Shown in pieces: positions 11,001 to 23,056 of a stretch of DNA of 64,000 bases (its first letter is position 1; each line of letters opens with the position of its first letter). This DNA comes from Gaertneriomyces semiglobifer (Eukaryota > Chytridiomycota > Chytridiomycetes > Spizellomycetales > Spizellomycetaceae), in assembly GCA_025558075.1 (NCBI GenBank), contig JAHLKF010000002.1:620001-684000 (forward strand), in the 5' to 3' direction. Position numbers and translations under genes: made by a program. The notes under the pieces are model-generated. The model was not told the origin of the DNA. It saw only the letters and a program-made list of their open reading frames with translations, and did no database searches.

Positions 11001-11417
11001 CGAAGACAGGAACTGCAAAGTCGAACGTATATCCTCTGCATCTGCTGAATCATCCCCCTCCTCATTATCATCGAAGTCATTTCCTTCTTGAGCGAGCAGG
11101 TTCTCAGTGGCAATATCCGGCACGGCTGAGCTTGTCGATTGATCTCCGTGGACTATAGATCCCAAAATGTCGGTAGCCGTTTCCTGCGTCTCAGGTTTGA
11201 CTTCCTCTGGGTCCTCAGGATCCTCCTGCGGCATATCATCCTCAGAATCTGCTGCCTCTGGATCCTCTTTTTCGACATCTATGCTTGGACCAGGATTGTC
11301 CTCATCCTGTGGATGCTGATCATTGGTTTCAAGGGTTTCAGCCAATGCCTCTGTATCTGTGCCTTCAGCACCTTCTGGTTGAATAGTATCATGTTCATCT
11401 TCTGACTCCGACGACAT
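8045..11417 (-). CDS. CFAP58: Cilia- and flagella-associated protein 58 (CFAP58/CCDC147)
   Basis: Long coiled-coil protein of motile cilia and flagella, linked in animals to axoneme assembly and sperm tail structure. Model exons: 11417-9564, 9500-9350, 9273-8513 and 8449-8045; introns are 63, 76 and 63 bases, phases fit, product 1056 residues. Diagnostic segments are KVQAALKLSQEDRSTI with KKAWKMVEVAR, then the strongly conserved RADRNVYSKNLVEAQDEI and KRKLKIMSHQIEQLKEEI, then VKEHFEHSKLEKEKEAL and MYHSQINEYKYEIERLNRDL near the C-terminus. Almost the whole protein from residue 150 on is heptad-rich helix. The first 150 residues are a very acidic extension (clusters of E and D) not present in the animal protein of about 870 residues. 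Its presence implies that the organism makes flagellated cells. It is in tandem with RAE1, with 219 bases between. Confidence 0.93.
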
Positions 11418-11636
11418 CCTAGGAGTTTAAGACCATACGAGCATCAGCACCTAGGAAGATGTGCAGGCAGCAGATGTAGTAGTAGATATTTTAAATATTC
11501 TCCGGTGTGTGTACTCAACACACATATGCGAGGGAAGCCTTTACGCGCTTCTCTCTAAACTCCGCGCGATTTCGTAAGACACTTCACAGTAATCGATATC
11601 TAAACTGTTCCATATTAACTCGATCGTAGGTGACCA

Positions 11637-12991
11637 CTATCTCTTCTTCGTCCCAATACCCGCTTGCTTCGGCTTGACGTCTTCATCGCGGCAGCTGTAA
11701 AGCATGAGAGCAACTTTACTTCCCTGTTTGTGCTCTGTGTGCCCTTTGCCCCAATCGTAGCCCATGGCATACGCGTAGATACTGCCCTGCGCATTGAATC
11801 CAGCCGCCGTGATGGGCATCCCCACCGCACTAAGCCCTTTCAGACGCTGCCGTGAGTCCTTATCCCAAAAGTGGAAAGTACCGTCTGAACCGGCTGTCGC
11901 AAATGTTCCATGGACTGGATGAAAGCAAATGTTGGTTACCGCATAAACCTCCTTATCCACACGATGACACCTGAATGAAAATGAGCTGCTCCTAAAGAAC
12001 ATATTAGTTCATTAGTCAACACAGTGCCATATGCTTAGTACATACGCCTTCTGAGCATCGAGGAATTGAATCTGACACCGCCCCTCGATAGAACCGATGC
12101 AAAAACCATCAGCGCTGGGAAAGCACGATATAGTGGCCGTCTGGTATTTCAGCGGGGAATCTATGACCTTTCAACGTAGCTATTGGTATTCATGTAGTTG
12201 GTCGCAGAGTGGTAACAACGCACCTTGTACGGCGATCCGGGATTTTGGAGGTTAAAGATATGAAGTTTACGGTCGGCAGTTCCAACAACCAGTAGGTTCG
12301 CAGATGAATCCATTGCATAGCACCGTTCCCCAAGGTTATACGTATGAATAGGTTGCTGTTGTCGCAAGTCCCAGAACTACATCAGTGCATATCAGCATAA
12401 TTAATTGAACAACAGGCAAGCACCCTTAATGTCCAATCACCTTCATAGCTTTGTCCCAGCCGCCGGTGACCAACACAGTCTGTCCCATGGTTTGGACAAA
12501 TCGGAGTGATTTGATAGGCGCATCGTGGGCGGCTACTGTTGCCTGCTGCCCCGTCGTTATATCCAACATGCGAGCTTGATTGTCGCATCCGCCTGATGCA
12601 ACCTTAGTCCCGTCCTTCGGCCGAATGTCAGCTGCGTCCGGACTGCAAAGAGTTGACAGCCCATCTTACCGGAGACCAATGAACGCACAGAGCTGGGGCA
12701 TCATGTTGAATCGCAGCCCGTGGCATTGCCGTACCGTTGGGCTGTACTTCCCATACTCTTGTTTGGTTATCCCATGATGATGCTGCTAGAAAATTCGCCT
12801 TAGGTGACCAAGAAACGGCAGATATTGTGTCCGTTGGCGCTTGCGGGACCTGCAGCGAGAATATGTCAGCCTCAATGGAAGCTCCATGGATGCTGATCCA
12901 GAACTCTGTTGGGGCATTGACGAACCTCTATACCGTGCGGTTGCGGTTGTGGTGTCCTCGAAGCAGACAATAGCGACGATCCGAAACTCAT
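11637..12991 (-). CDS. RAE1: mRNA export factor RAE1/GLE2, WD40 beta-propeller
   Basis: Nuclear-pore-associated WD40 protein that binds the GLEBS motif of NUP98 and supports mRNA export and spindle assembly. Model exons: 12991-12926, 12849-12670, 12614-12441, 12376-12224, 12167-12046 and 11991-11637; all GT-AG, 349 residues, the usual family length. Blade motifs are clear: ISAVSWSPKANFLAASSWDN, DGTKVASGGCDNQARMLDI, LVTGGWDKAMK followed by FWDLRQQQPIHTY, DRKLHIFNLQNPGSPYK, GFCIGSIEGRCQIQFL and HPVHGTFATAGSDGTFHFWD. The N-terminal GIE|VPQAPTDTIS joined across the first intron matches the family. Five introns in about 1.3 kb make this one of the most intron-dense genes here. The start faces the DUF1294 gene across 229 bases. 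Confidence 0.93.
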
Positions 12992-13220
12992 CGTTCCTGT
13001 TTCTTCTATCTCAAGTAACGTTCCTGAGAAGTTTCCACAAGCCCTGCGCTTCAGCTGCTGGTCATAAGGAGTGGCCTTATTTTCGTCGAAGATATGTTGA
13101 TCGCTCGAGCTCCCAACAAAGCTCGTTGCCCAAAAGCCGCGACAGTTTTTAACTTCTTTTGCATTTTACACATCTAGGTCCACAAACACAGATCCAAGGC
13201 CGGCATTAAACATTGCATTC
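12992..13220. promoter_or_regulatory. Bidirectional promoter between RAE1 and DUF1294 gene
   Basis: The divergent starts are 229 bases apart. No distinct TATA element seen; the assignment is from arrangement only. Confidence 0.5.
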
Positions 13221-13837
13221 ATGCCAGGAACGCTTGCATTGAATCTTTGGGCCCGCCGCCAGCTATGGGTCCACGGGGGACATTCATTGCGTCCACGTTC
13301 TAGAGGGTATCAGCACCCACGACGAAGTTCCCAACGTCAACCGCACCAACGATTTGAGCAGTCATCCCAAGTGCCACATGGAGTAGAGGGCACTGCAGTT
13401 TCCAAACCACCAAACGCCGTTTTGTACGCTATTGGCGGGTATTTTACTATTATCAATGCAGGGGCCGTGGGGCTTTTTTGGTACGACAAACAACAAGCAC
13501 TGAAAAGACAATGGCGAGTTCCGGAACGGCAACTACAGCTCACTGGATTGCTCGGAGGATGGATTGGGGGCCTATGGGCGATGCAGACGTTCCGGCACAA
13601 AACCGTGAAGAAGAGTTTCAAGGAGCCCTACATGGTACGTTTGAGAAGATCTTCGTCTCCAGCTGGCAACCACTGGCGCATCTGTATGTGGAGACTCTAA
13701 TCTTTAACAAAAAACAGGCCTGTGTTGTGGGAAATGTGCTGGCGTGTATGGGGGCAGTTGCTGCATGGAGATACAGCCCTGGGTTTCGCAGTGTTCTGAT
13801 GCAAACCTTCAGTTTAAACAAGCCGAGAATGCGCTGA
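13221..13837 (+). CDS. Small membrane protein of the DUF1294 type
   Basis: Function unknown. Model exons: 13221-13634 and 13718-13837 (intron 83 bases, GTACGT donor), 177 residues. The DUF1294 signature is visible: a hydrophobic helix AVLYAIGGYFTIINAGAVGL, then WYDKQQALKRQWRVPERQLQ, a glycine-rich segment LTGLLGGWIGGLWAMQTFRHK and KTVKKSF. After the intron a second hydrophobic run CVVGNVLACMGAVAAW ends the domain. The first 65 residues are basic and rich in R, H and Q without acidic residues, which would suit a mitochondrial presequence but is not proof. Bacterial members are about 90-130 residues and also uncharacterised. Confidence 0.75.
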
Positions 13838-14396
13838 TTCTTCAGTACTAATACGTGATACGATACTCCGCAATGCATTGTCCCCTCTAGAGCTTGATGT
13901 GTCTACAGTGACATGCTGCCTTCTCGCCTGAACGATGGGAGTCAATCCCGGTGCGGAATCTGTATAGGCGCGGCGCAGAAAGCAATGTGACTTCGATGAG
14001 AATAGACACCATCCTTCGCATGTTCGCCGAAAAGCCATGTTGTCTGCCCTTTACCCAGTGTCGGAAGCACACAAAGTCAAAGCACATCTGTTCATAGCAG
14101 GTGTGCCTCCAACGAAAAGGCTCACCTAACATACTTCAAAGGCAACGATCATGATGGTACGACCAACGCCGTCACCGCCGAGGCGATCGGTACGAAATGC
14201 CGTATTGACCCTCGCTAGTTGAAACATTCCAAGGAGCCTCGTCTGCGTTGCTGCCGATGTTGTTGGAATTGGACCAAATCCTGCTGACATAAGCAGGCGA
14301 CTGAGCTCCGCAACACGCGTTGACAAACGCCTGTGAGTGTAAGGCCACCCATATCTGGTCCTGCAACCAATCCTCATCAGCGCCTCTATTACGAGA
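13838..14396. other. Intergenic region upstream of the BUD4/anillin-like gene
   Basis: About 560 bases, presumably 3' region of the DUF1294 gene and promoter/leader of the next gene. Short open frames on both strands lack protein character. Nothing else seen. Confidence 0.4.
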
Positions 14397-17300
14397 TTGA
14401 TGGATATGCTTCAGTCACCGTTGCACGAGCGGAAGGATCGCTCTCAAGAACAGGAAACGGTCATCAACATCAAAGACGTTGCCAGGTTCGGCTCCGTTCG
14501 CTCCAACCCCTTCTTTTTGGCAGACCGGACAGAGCAGCGCGATGGCAGTGTGCGCCGGACCAAGAGCGTAAATTTGAGGCCATCCGTACTGAAAGGGGGC
14601 CTGCTTGCAGAAGCGGCAGTAGACGACACTAGTTGCCTTAGGGAGAGTGAGCGTCGGGGTTCAAAGCGCGCGGTGCCTTATCCCGAGCAGACGGCACCAA
14701 AAGGGTCATCTCAGCATATAGGAAGAGCCCAACGTACCGACATTCGGAGCCTGTGGCCGCAAGATGGCGACTCGGGACAGCCGGCGATGAATGACTCGTG
14801 GTCCAGCTCTCAGTCTGGTAGCGAGGGTAGCGGCAAGTCTGCTGCCGAGCTCGTGGAGCTTGCTCGAGTGCAGAGCGCAATGAGCAGATGGTCCAAAGTC
14901 AAAGTAGAGAAGGCGCTCGGCCAAAAACTGTCGGTCACTAAACAGGCCAATATGGACAGCACTACATCGACAAGTGATGAGCCGACTCCCGGCTTGCGAA
15001 AATTTTCCACCCGTCGTGGTATTGGCTGCGAGAGCAACAATGTGCAATCCGGCATCGAGCATCATCGTGCTTCTCAAAAGCAGTCAACGCGCCCCCGCTC
15101 TCCAATAAGTGCAGATGCGTCGCATCAGCTAACAAGCCCTCCATCTTCCTCGCCAACCTCTTTCAACGGATTTTGGCCCATCCAGAAATCAAGTGATTTG
15201 TCTGCAGGGATAACAATGCCGCATACCCGTTCTGACAGTAAAGCGGTAGCAAGCAGCATAATGCGCGCAAAAAATACCATACCCGGGCCATTCAAAGCAT
15301 CTGTGTCTGTCAGCCTGCCGACAAATGATACCCTTTCGCATGAACCGCCAGCAGTTACAAATTGCCAGCTGCCATGGATTACAGCATGTCTTTCTGTCAA
15401 TATGTCCAACAAAGCGGGCACCGCTCATCAGGTACCCGTTGCATCGCGGCGTCCAATCCCTCTGGCCACAATATGCCCCAACGCCGAACGAGAACGTACA
15501 GCGACGTCAGAAACGATAGCGTTGACTCGCACTCTTCCTCAGTGTGACAAGCCACAGCATGGTTCTACTGATACATTCGCGGGTGAAAGCCATATACTGC
15601 CTGCGAAAAACTGTACCTCGCCTTCCGATTGTGTGAAAGAAGATGAAGTGGTTGTGCTCGAGCAAACTGACACTAGTGCTTCAAGCGATTCTATTGCCAT
15701 GGAGGGTTCACCACGATCATGGTCCACGCATGAAGCCAACTACGAGAGCGATGACACCACGGCCAAACGTGAAGATACCGATGAAATTGTTGGACCCGAC
15801 TCACCGAAGTTGTCATATGCAGTGGATGTCCAGAGCGCACATGACGCATCTTCCCAGCAGGCAGAGCCGCTGGGAACCCAAATGGACGGCGACTGTGGTA
15901 GAGAGAATGCGCCTCCCTTGTCAGATGTTGCTTCTGCTCCACAGTTACGACGATGTTCTCAGTCATTGACATCACCACCACCCCCATTGCTAGATCCTGA
16001 TTCTCCCATCCCTGCAGTGTTTCAAGTACTAGGCTTGGAGCCTCGGCATCCCGAGTCTCAAGAACATATTCCGCATCGTATTTGGTCGCCTTCCAAGCTT
16101 CCGGTTCCACAAGCAGCTCCACTATTTGATACCCACGATATGTTCAGTAGTTGGCTCAATGAGGGAGCCGCGAGCGCTGCCGAAGAGGCCCCAGCGCCCG
16201 ATGATATGAAAGATGAAACTCAGGAGCATCCAAACACCGTAGCACCAACCGTTGTAGCGGAATTCATTCCGCCTGCAGAACTTGTCGAAACAAACAAAAG
16301 AAAATGCAAAGGCAAAGTGCGCTTTGGAGTGAGTATGACTATTTCTTAGTTCAGCGATGTTGCTTGTAGTGACCGCTATGTAACCAGCACGCATCTAAAG
16401 GCAATCTGGAAAGCAGGCGCGTGTTCTATCCTGCCGATGAAGAATTGGACACAGATTGGAATATCGGAGAGTTACAGAACGCCTCTGGTGTACTGTATTT
16501 CCGCGGTTTGTGCCAAGTTCAATTTCATATTACGGCTGGGTTTACTAAATTTTCGCAATGTAGTTACTGAACTTGAGTTGGATGCACCGGTTTCACATGA
16601 CATGTTGATGACAACTCATGTTCGGGTTGACGGCGGCGGCGCCCTTAAAATGGAAGAGCAGGAAGTATATGTCCCAGCCGGAACAAGGGAGATAAATGGT
16701 TGTGGTGACGGCGCCATGTACGTGATTATTGATGATCTCCGTAGAGATATATTGCTTCTCCTGACGTTACCTTGATAGATCGCTGAGAGCAACGGCAGGA
16801 ATGACCGTACAATTCTGCTTACAACCAGTGTACACAGAACCGTCCGGACCCGTCCAACCTCCTCAAACCGTCAAACACGATCAGCGAAAATCAAAACTTT
16901 CCAGCTTGTTCAAAGCGAACAAGAGAAAGTCAAAGAGCGCCGATGAAATAAGTTTATCATCTCATAATGGCTCAACTTCGTCAGTCGCAAGTCTGACTTC
17001 AACCCCGCGACCTCCAATCTGCATGTCATTTACTTTGACGTCGGCTTTTCTTGCGCCGCTCTTGGATGCATGTTCCTTCCAAGTCCGATCCATCAGTCAT
17101 CCTCTAAAGTCTGCTACCGCTCACCTTTCCTTTGGGTATGTTCCGTTACCTTTGACACCAGACGCACCGCCTCCACACATTGTCCTTCCCGTTTCTTTCG
17201 CCCAATATGCTCTCGGCATTCAGGTCCTTGAATGGCATCAGATACCGTCCATGGAGGGACACTTGTTCTTACATCGCCGTCGCCGAGCGCCGAGAAAATA

Positions 17301-17805
17301 CTACTTTCGCCTTGAAGGGACCAAGCTGCACATGTTCAAGCCCTTAAAGAGGCCGAGCGCCCGAGAAATAACGTGGGGAGATGGGATATTTGTTAGTTCG
17401 CAGTGTGAAGCTCTGCCACCTCCGCCGCGGTGGACGCATGGTGAGAAAGTCGGGTGTTTCGAGCTTTCTGGGCTGGAACGGTGGAGCAGCTGGAATGGAA
17501 TTTCGGAATCCTCGTCAGACACGGAACCAGAAGAGTCTGACGTTTCGAATGAAGACGACAGAGAGGTGGCACCACCGCCTACTCCTTCGACGACGTTACA
17601 TCTCCATTTTCGAGACGCCAGAAGGATAACTTTGACTATTCCAGCTTCTGAACCTGGACTGTATGTTGCTCTGCATCAAAAGGTCTATGGTCGACCCACA
17701 GACTGGAGTGCCACAGATTGCGCGGACATGTGGAAGCAGGCGCTGAACGAGGTTATGAACGGGGTAAAATATGTTGTACCTGGGTGGGGCAAGTCGAATG
17801 TATAA
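14397..17805 (+). CDS. BUD4/anillin-like septum or cortex organiser with C-terminal PH domain
   Basis: Predicted cortical scaffold. In yeasts BUD4 and MID2-type anillins sit at the septin ring and guide bud-site choice and septation. Model exons: 14397-16328, 16388-16505, 16564-16740 and 16799-17805, with 58-59-base introns and matching phases; 1077 residues. Residues 1-640 are disordered and Ser/Thr-rich, ending in KGKVRFG, a good RVxF site for protein phosphatase 1. The conserved anillin-homology region follows: GVLYFRVTELELDAP opens a C2-like fold, YVIIDDLRMTVQFCLQPVY continues it, then a lysine/serine stretch with SKLSSLFKANKRKSKS, then a PH domain from about residue 894 (MEGHLFLHRRRR, KYYFRLEGTKLHMFKP). 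Joining the pieces across three frame changes gives unbroken family-like sequence. The exact orthology (BUD4 versus MID1/MID2 anillin) is not settled. Confidence 0.78.
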
Positions 17806-17863
17806 ACGATTATTCTACATACAGCTACAAGATGCTATCTATCTACATTTCTAAAGAAACGAC

Positions 17864-19067
17864 CTATCCACCGTTGACTATATTTTTCCAAAAGTCGATG
17901 CCTTTACCCTTCAACCGTTTGCCTTCCACCCATATTTCGTTGATATGAACCATAGGTAGTTCTCCCAAACAACTGTAGCCGAGGGAACCTCGCCATAATC
18001 TAATCACAAAAGTAATCTTACGCCGTTGATCTGGGAATTGGTAACTCCATCGGACAGGTGCGTCAGGAATTCCTGTCAGGAAAACAGAATGCATCGTTCG
18101 CTTAGTGCGATGTTGTGCACAATTGGAACATGAATGTGAAATATTCTTCGGCAGATCCATTGTTGGCAGTTCAGCCTGCGGCGTCGGAGTGACTGGCGTA
18201 ACAGCGGAAGGAAGCATTGGCGGATGTGAGCCGGATCGCAACGCCACTTGCGCGGCCTGTACATAACACGGGAGAGAAGTTTGATGGTCAAAGAATGACC
18301 TAGAAAATGAAACAAGTCCAAGTCAGCTGTTGCAGCACTAACAAAACTGCCCCAACGAATGCAAAAACGTACACATCAGCAACGGCAGCGCGGCCCGGTT
18401 TCACGGATATTCCGCCCAGAAAATCAAACTCTTCGTTGAATGCCCGGTGCTCAAAAAAGACTTCTTTAGCTCCTCCAAGATCGCTCGCTCCGTCCCACAA
18501 TCCGAAAACAAGGTGATCGAAGTTCTCCAGTTTCGTGGTGATGGTAATGACGTTTTCGACAACTTCATCCGAGGACCCTGGGTGCATATATTGAGTCCAA
18601 GCCGATGGCGACCGAAGTAGAGAATACAGATCGCGGCAAGTTTCAGACAACAAAAGTGTCGCATGGAAGCCAGCGTGATTGGCGATTTTGTATATGAGCT
18701 CAGTCGGCAAGTCATGTAGTGATAACTGTCTCAAGTCTGTTCGGCGACCTCTCGGTAATCGTATATCGGCACACAGGGGGACACGTCTTGAGTTTCCAGC
18801 AACAGGCTCTGCGGCGGGTGCAACGGCCAGCGTTTCTTCATTGTACTTAGTCCATTCCACAACGCTTCTTTTTCTGCCTGCCTCGGTCAGGCTGTCTTTG
18901 CGTTGCTGCCGCTGATTTTCCGTAATTTCTATAGCGCTCCTTACATCAATCTCCAGGTTTGGCTTGCGAGAAAAGGACATTGATCGAGCAGCGGTCGAAA
19001 TGCTGCGGGCTGCAGCTGCAATGGACGACGTCGTTGTCGCCGTGAAGGCCCTTCTAGGACGAGTCAT
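17864..19067 (-). CDS. F-box protein, short, unknown target
   Basis: Predicted substrate adaptor of an SCF ubiquitin ligase. Model exons: 19067-18373 and 18299-17864 (intron 73 bases, phase 2), 376 residues. The first 95 residues are basic and Ser/Ala-rich. The F-box lies near residues 118-160: LRQLSLHDLPTELIYKIANH then LLLSETCRDLYSLLRSPSAW. The C-terminal half has no repeats that I recognise; it contains SCSNCAQH (a CxxC) and a closing basic segment EGKRLKGKGIDFWKNI. The frame is open upstream to 19100 but without an ATG, so 19067 is taken as start. It diverges from SSU72 across 288 bases. Confidence 0.75.
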
Positions 19068-19355
19068 TCTTAGGCGTTGTTCCAATGTGGTGGTGGCCAA
19101 TGCACTTGGTAAGACTGCTGTTTAGCAGCTGCAACAGTCGTAATATCATCTGGGGCGATACGAAAACTCAGAAAGCCAAATCCTTTTCCGTCAAAGTCTT
19201 TCCAGCTTTCAGGTTGAAGAGAAGGAACGTTGACGGACGCGTTTTGAACTGAATTCCGCGGCGCACATTTTTTTGGATGGATAATTACCCGCTGAACTAT
19301 CTGGCGCCACACTCTCCACAAGCCTATAAGAAAGCCTGTTACAGATTCTGCAACG

Positions 19356-20167
19356 ATGTCAACGCCGCAGGTTCAGCGTCCACCACAGACCTTTCGATTG
19401 GCGGTGATATGTGCCAGTAACCAAAACCGGTCCATGGAAGCCCACCATGTACTACAGTAAGCTCTTTTGCTGCTATACTACTCGACGCATCACGCTCTCT
19501 GAACATGAGGGGTAAACCGCTTTTTGTCCAGAAAGGCTGGCTTTGTAGTGTCTTCATTCGGCACAGGCAGCGCTGTAAGGTTACCGGGCCCGGCCGCTGA
19601 TCAACCAAACATCTATAACTTTGGTGTCCCATACGACTTTATATACAACGACTTATTGAAACGAGATCCTCAGCTGTATGTGTGCTCGTATGCTCTCTGC
19701 TATTCAAGCTTCCGTACAAATTGACCGACACACCGATTCCAGTTACAAATTCAATGGACTGCTGGCGATGCTGGATCGGAATCGTAAAATAAAGAGAGCA
19801 CCAGAAAAGTTCCAGGAGAATAAGGAGATCTTTGATGTGATCATCTCTTGCGAGGAACGATGTTTTGACTCTGCGTGCGAAGGTGCAGTGTACAATGATC
19901 AAGCCATACGCTATGTGTCTCGTCGAATTGACCGTGAGTGCTACAGAACTATGTAACCGACCAGCAGACTTAAACCGACCAGTGCATCTGATAAACATTG
20001 AGATCCAAGACAACCACCAGGACGCTGCCGTAGGGGGGCAGCTAATACTTCAATTGGTAAATCTCATTGCCAGCGCGAAGGACCGAGATGCCGACTTGGA
20101 TGCTATCCTTGACGCATTCACTGCGAGGACCGGTGCACAACTGCTGCACACTGTTTGCTTTTACTAA
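19356..20167 (+). CDS. SSU72: RNA polymerase II CTD phosphatase SSU72
   Basis: Removes phosphate from Ser5 and Ser7 of the RNA polymerase II C-terminal repeats and works with the cleavage/polyadenylation complex. Model exons: 19356-19456, 19532-19675, 19743-19882 and 19947-20167; introns 75, 67 and 64 bases; 201 residues, close to the usual 195-205. The low-molecular-weight phosphatase loop C-x5-R is visible as CASNQNRS at residues 20-27. Other hallmarks are [81 protein letters not shown] and the fixed C-terminus LLHTVCFY. All splice phases agree, so the model is strong. It converges with the HSP110 gene. Confidence 0.95.
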
Positions 20168-20418
20168 GATACTTCAAAGTAGTGGATGATATGTTGTACC
20201 TGATACTGACTTGAAATTCGATTACGGTGGAGTGCCGGATTTTCAGAACATCAGTCATTTTCCCAAACATTTACCAATAGTAACGTGGTATTCCCCCCAA
20301 ATTTTGAACATGAGTAAATAGCGCTCAGTTATAATCAAATGAAAAAGTAATAAATCTTAAAAACCTATCAATCGGCTACATAAATGTAATAGACACCAGC
20401 TTTCCCAGCACAACGAAA

Positions 20419-22920
20419 CTAGTCAACATCCATCCTCTCATTGGCTTCTGTCTTCTCATCTGCTGCTGCTGCCTCCTCTGGCTTCTTTTCGGCCGCAGGG
20501 GTTTCCTCCTTCTTAGGCTCCTCTTTCTTCACTTCCTTCTTCTTGCTCAGTACGACGCCAACGGTAGCGCGGACACCTTCCAACTGTCTTTCCATGTCAG
20601 CAACGGTGACAGGCTTGTCCTTGTAGCTCTCGACCTGATTGTTCGACCTGACCGCATCGTTCAACCAGTTCAGTTTGGCTTCAATATCCTTACGGACCTG
20701 TTCCAACTCCTCAGCAGGAATGTGCGAGTACTTTTCATCGCCCAGAACCAGCACAGTGGAGTTAAGGTAGTCCCTCAAGCGCTTCTCAGCATGAGGGAGC
20801 TCTTCATGTTGAAGGTAACGCTTCTTGATGGGACCTGAAATCGCCAGAAGCTCATTCAGCTTGGTGACATAGACACCCTTGGAGGCCTCTTCGCCCTCTT
20901 CGGTGTAGAGCCACTCCTCCATGTTGTTCAACTTGCCCATGAGGTCCTCGCTAACGCCGGGTGGAGTGAACGGTTTCCAAGCGCCGTCAAGCTTGGCCCT
21001 TGTTTCGTATACGTACTCTTCCAGGGAATTGCGGGCTTCGGCGGTGTCGATGACTAACCGATCAGCAGCAAACATCTCGTATTCCTCAGCTTTGATCTTG
21101 TCGAGCGCGGTGGCAGCGAGCGCATATGTCTTTGGCGTTATGTGGAGGTTGTGGTTCTTGATGATTCGCTTAGTCTTGGGTTTTTCCTCCGTGGAAGGCG
21201 TGTCGACCTCCATGGGAGACGGGGTTCCCTCGCCCTCTTCGGTCTTCTTATCCTCTTTCTTCTCTTCAACAGGAACAAGTACATCCTCTACTTGGCTTGC
21301 ACTGTCGATGACGACTAAACCAGTGACATCCAACCGTGTCTTCACCTTGATGGTTGCTTTGACATCATCGGATTTCAACTTCTTGATTCCGGAAAGAGTC
21401 CAGGTACCAATGTGGGGGCTGACACCTTCAGGGAACTGGCGCTCATTTCTTTTCGCACCATATGAAGCAGTGACCTCAAGCGACACTCCGGCATCAGTAG
21501 TATCGTCAAGCTTACGGTAGAAGCTGAGAATTTTGGAGCTAGGAATGGAGTTGCCTACCGGGAAGGCTTCCATGCTCGTCTCAGGCGCCTCACCGGAGGC
21601 GGGAGGGGGGGCCAAAGAGGGATCCCAGGAGATTTCGATCGGGTAACCGTTCCAGTCTTGTACAGCGAAATCGCGAACCTTGAAAACGGGCGAAACCATG
21701 GCGCATTGCAATGCACAACCCCTGGCGACGGCCTCATCTTGATTCAGAGTGGTGGACAGCTTGTCTGCGCCGAAGATATCGGCCAAAGTCTGTTTAACCA
21801 CAGGAATACGGGTGCTTCCACCGACAAGTTCCACAAAGTCAACATCCTCAGGATTCAGGTTCGCGGCAGCAAGAGCTTGGTGAATCGGCAGACCAAGTCG
21901 TTCATAGAGTGACGCGGCCCATTCGCTGAAGTCACTGCGTTCCACTTGTGCTGACACATCCTTGTCGTCCATAAGACATTCGACGTTGAGCATTGTAACA
22001 GCATTGGCAGAGAGAATCTTCTTGACCTTCTCACATCCCTGGCGCAAACGGAACTGTGCCTTTGCGTTTGAGGCAATATCAATCTTGTACTTCTTGGTGA
22101 ATTCCTCGATGTAGTGGTTGACTAAGACTTGGTCAAAGTCTCGTCCGCCAAGGTTCCGGTCATATGCCGTGCCTTTGACGATGAGCTTCCCCTTGACGAA
22201 AGCTACCACAGCGACCTGACAATCCGCATAACCGAGATCGTAGAAGACGACGTACCGAGGCTTACTGTTAGCATCAGCAGGGTCCGGGAGATCCGTTTTA
22301 GTAATTCCGTACCCAAGAGCAGCGGCGGTTGTGTCGTTGATCAAGCGGAGAACATTCAGATCTACAATGCTGGCAGCATCCAGAAGGGCACGACGTTGAG
22401 GCTCGGTAAACCAGACCGGAACTGAAATCACAACATCTGATACAGGCGCCTTGATCTCAGCAGCGGTTTGTTCTTTGATTTTATGCAAGTACATGGCACA
22501 CAACTGAGTGAAGTTGAAAGTACGTTGCTCATTCTGGTACCACACTGATACAGCAGCTTCGCCATTCTCTCCAGGAACAATATTCGCGTTGATGAACTGC
22601 TTCTCGTGTGCAACATCAGGATCATCGAATGACCGACCAATCAAACGCTTTAAGCATGCAACGGTATTCTTGAAATTGAACATTTCTTGAGTTTTTGCCG
22701 CCTCTCCAAGATATCGCTGCTTCTCACCAAATGATATCAGCGATCTGGCGGTGCAATCAGTTGTTAGCCAAAAGTCTTCTATAAATTGTGTGGACAAAAG
22801 AAAAGGAACTCACGGTGTAGCACGGTTGGAAACATCGTTCGTGATGACATCGATACCTCTGTTTCTGGCGACGGCGACAACCGTCTGTAGCGTACCAAAG
22901 TCAATACCAACGACAGACAT
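20419..22920 (-). CDS. SSE1: HSP110-family chaperone / HSP70 exchange factor (SSE1-like)
   Basis: Cytosolic HSP110 that acts as nucleotide exchange factor for HSP70 and as holdase. Model exons: 22920-22814 and 22744-20419 (intron 69 bases); 810 residues. The ATPase domain opens with VVGIDFGTLQTVVAVARN and ITNDVSNRATPSLISFGEKQ, the HSP110 version of the HSP70 start, and contains RLINDTTAAALGYG, YDLGYADCQVAVV and ELVGGSTRIPVV. The long acidic insert in the beta-sandwich region (VPVEEKKEDKKTEEGEG) and the extended C-terminal helical domain (NNMEEWLYTEEGEEASKGVY) separate it from true HSP70. The tail is a K/E-rich repeat ending MDVD, without EEVD. The upstream region shows a likely 5' leader intron and AGGGG-type elements. 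Confidence 0.95.
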
Positions 22921-23056
22921 CTTGTTTTGTAGGTCCGATTTTAGACGATCCTGTAATAAGGGGTCTTCAGATTTCTTTGTCCGCTTCCCCTTTCGGTTCG
23001 ACCGTTTCCTCTTGTCTGCAGGTTTTCTCTGCCTGATGCACGCGTAAACTCCTAAC

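Noticed and set aside
20921..21520. 199-codon plus-strand frame antisense to HSP110
   Set aside because: Shadow of the HSP110 coding sequence; serine-rich translation is typical of reverse-strand reading of acidic codons.
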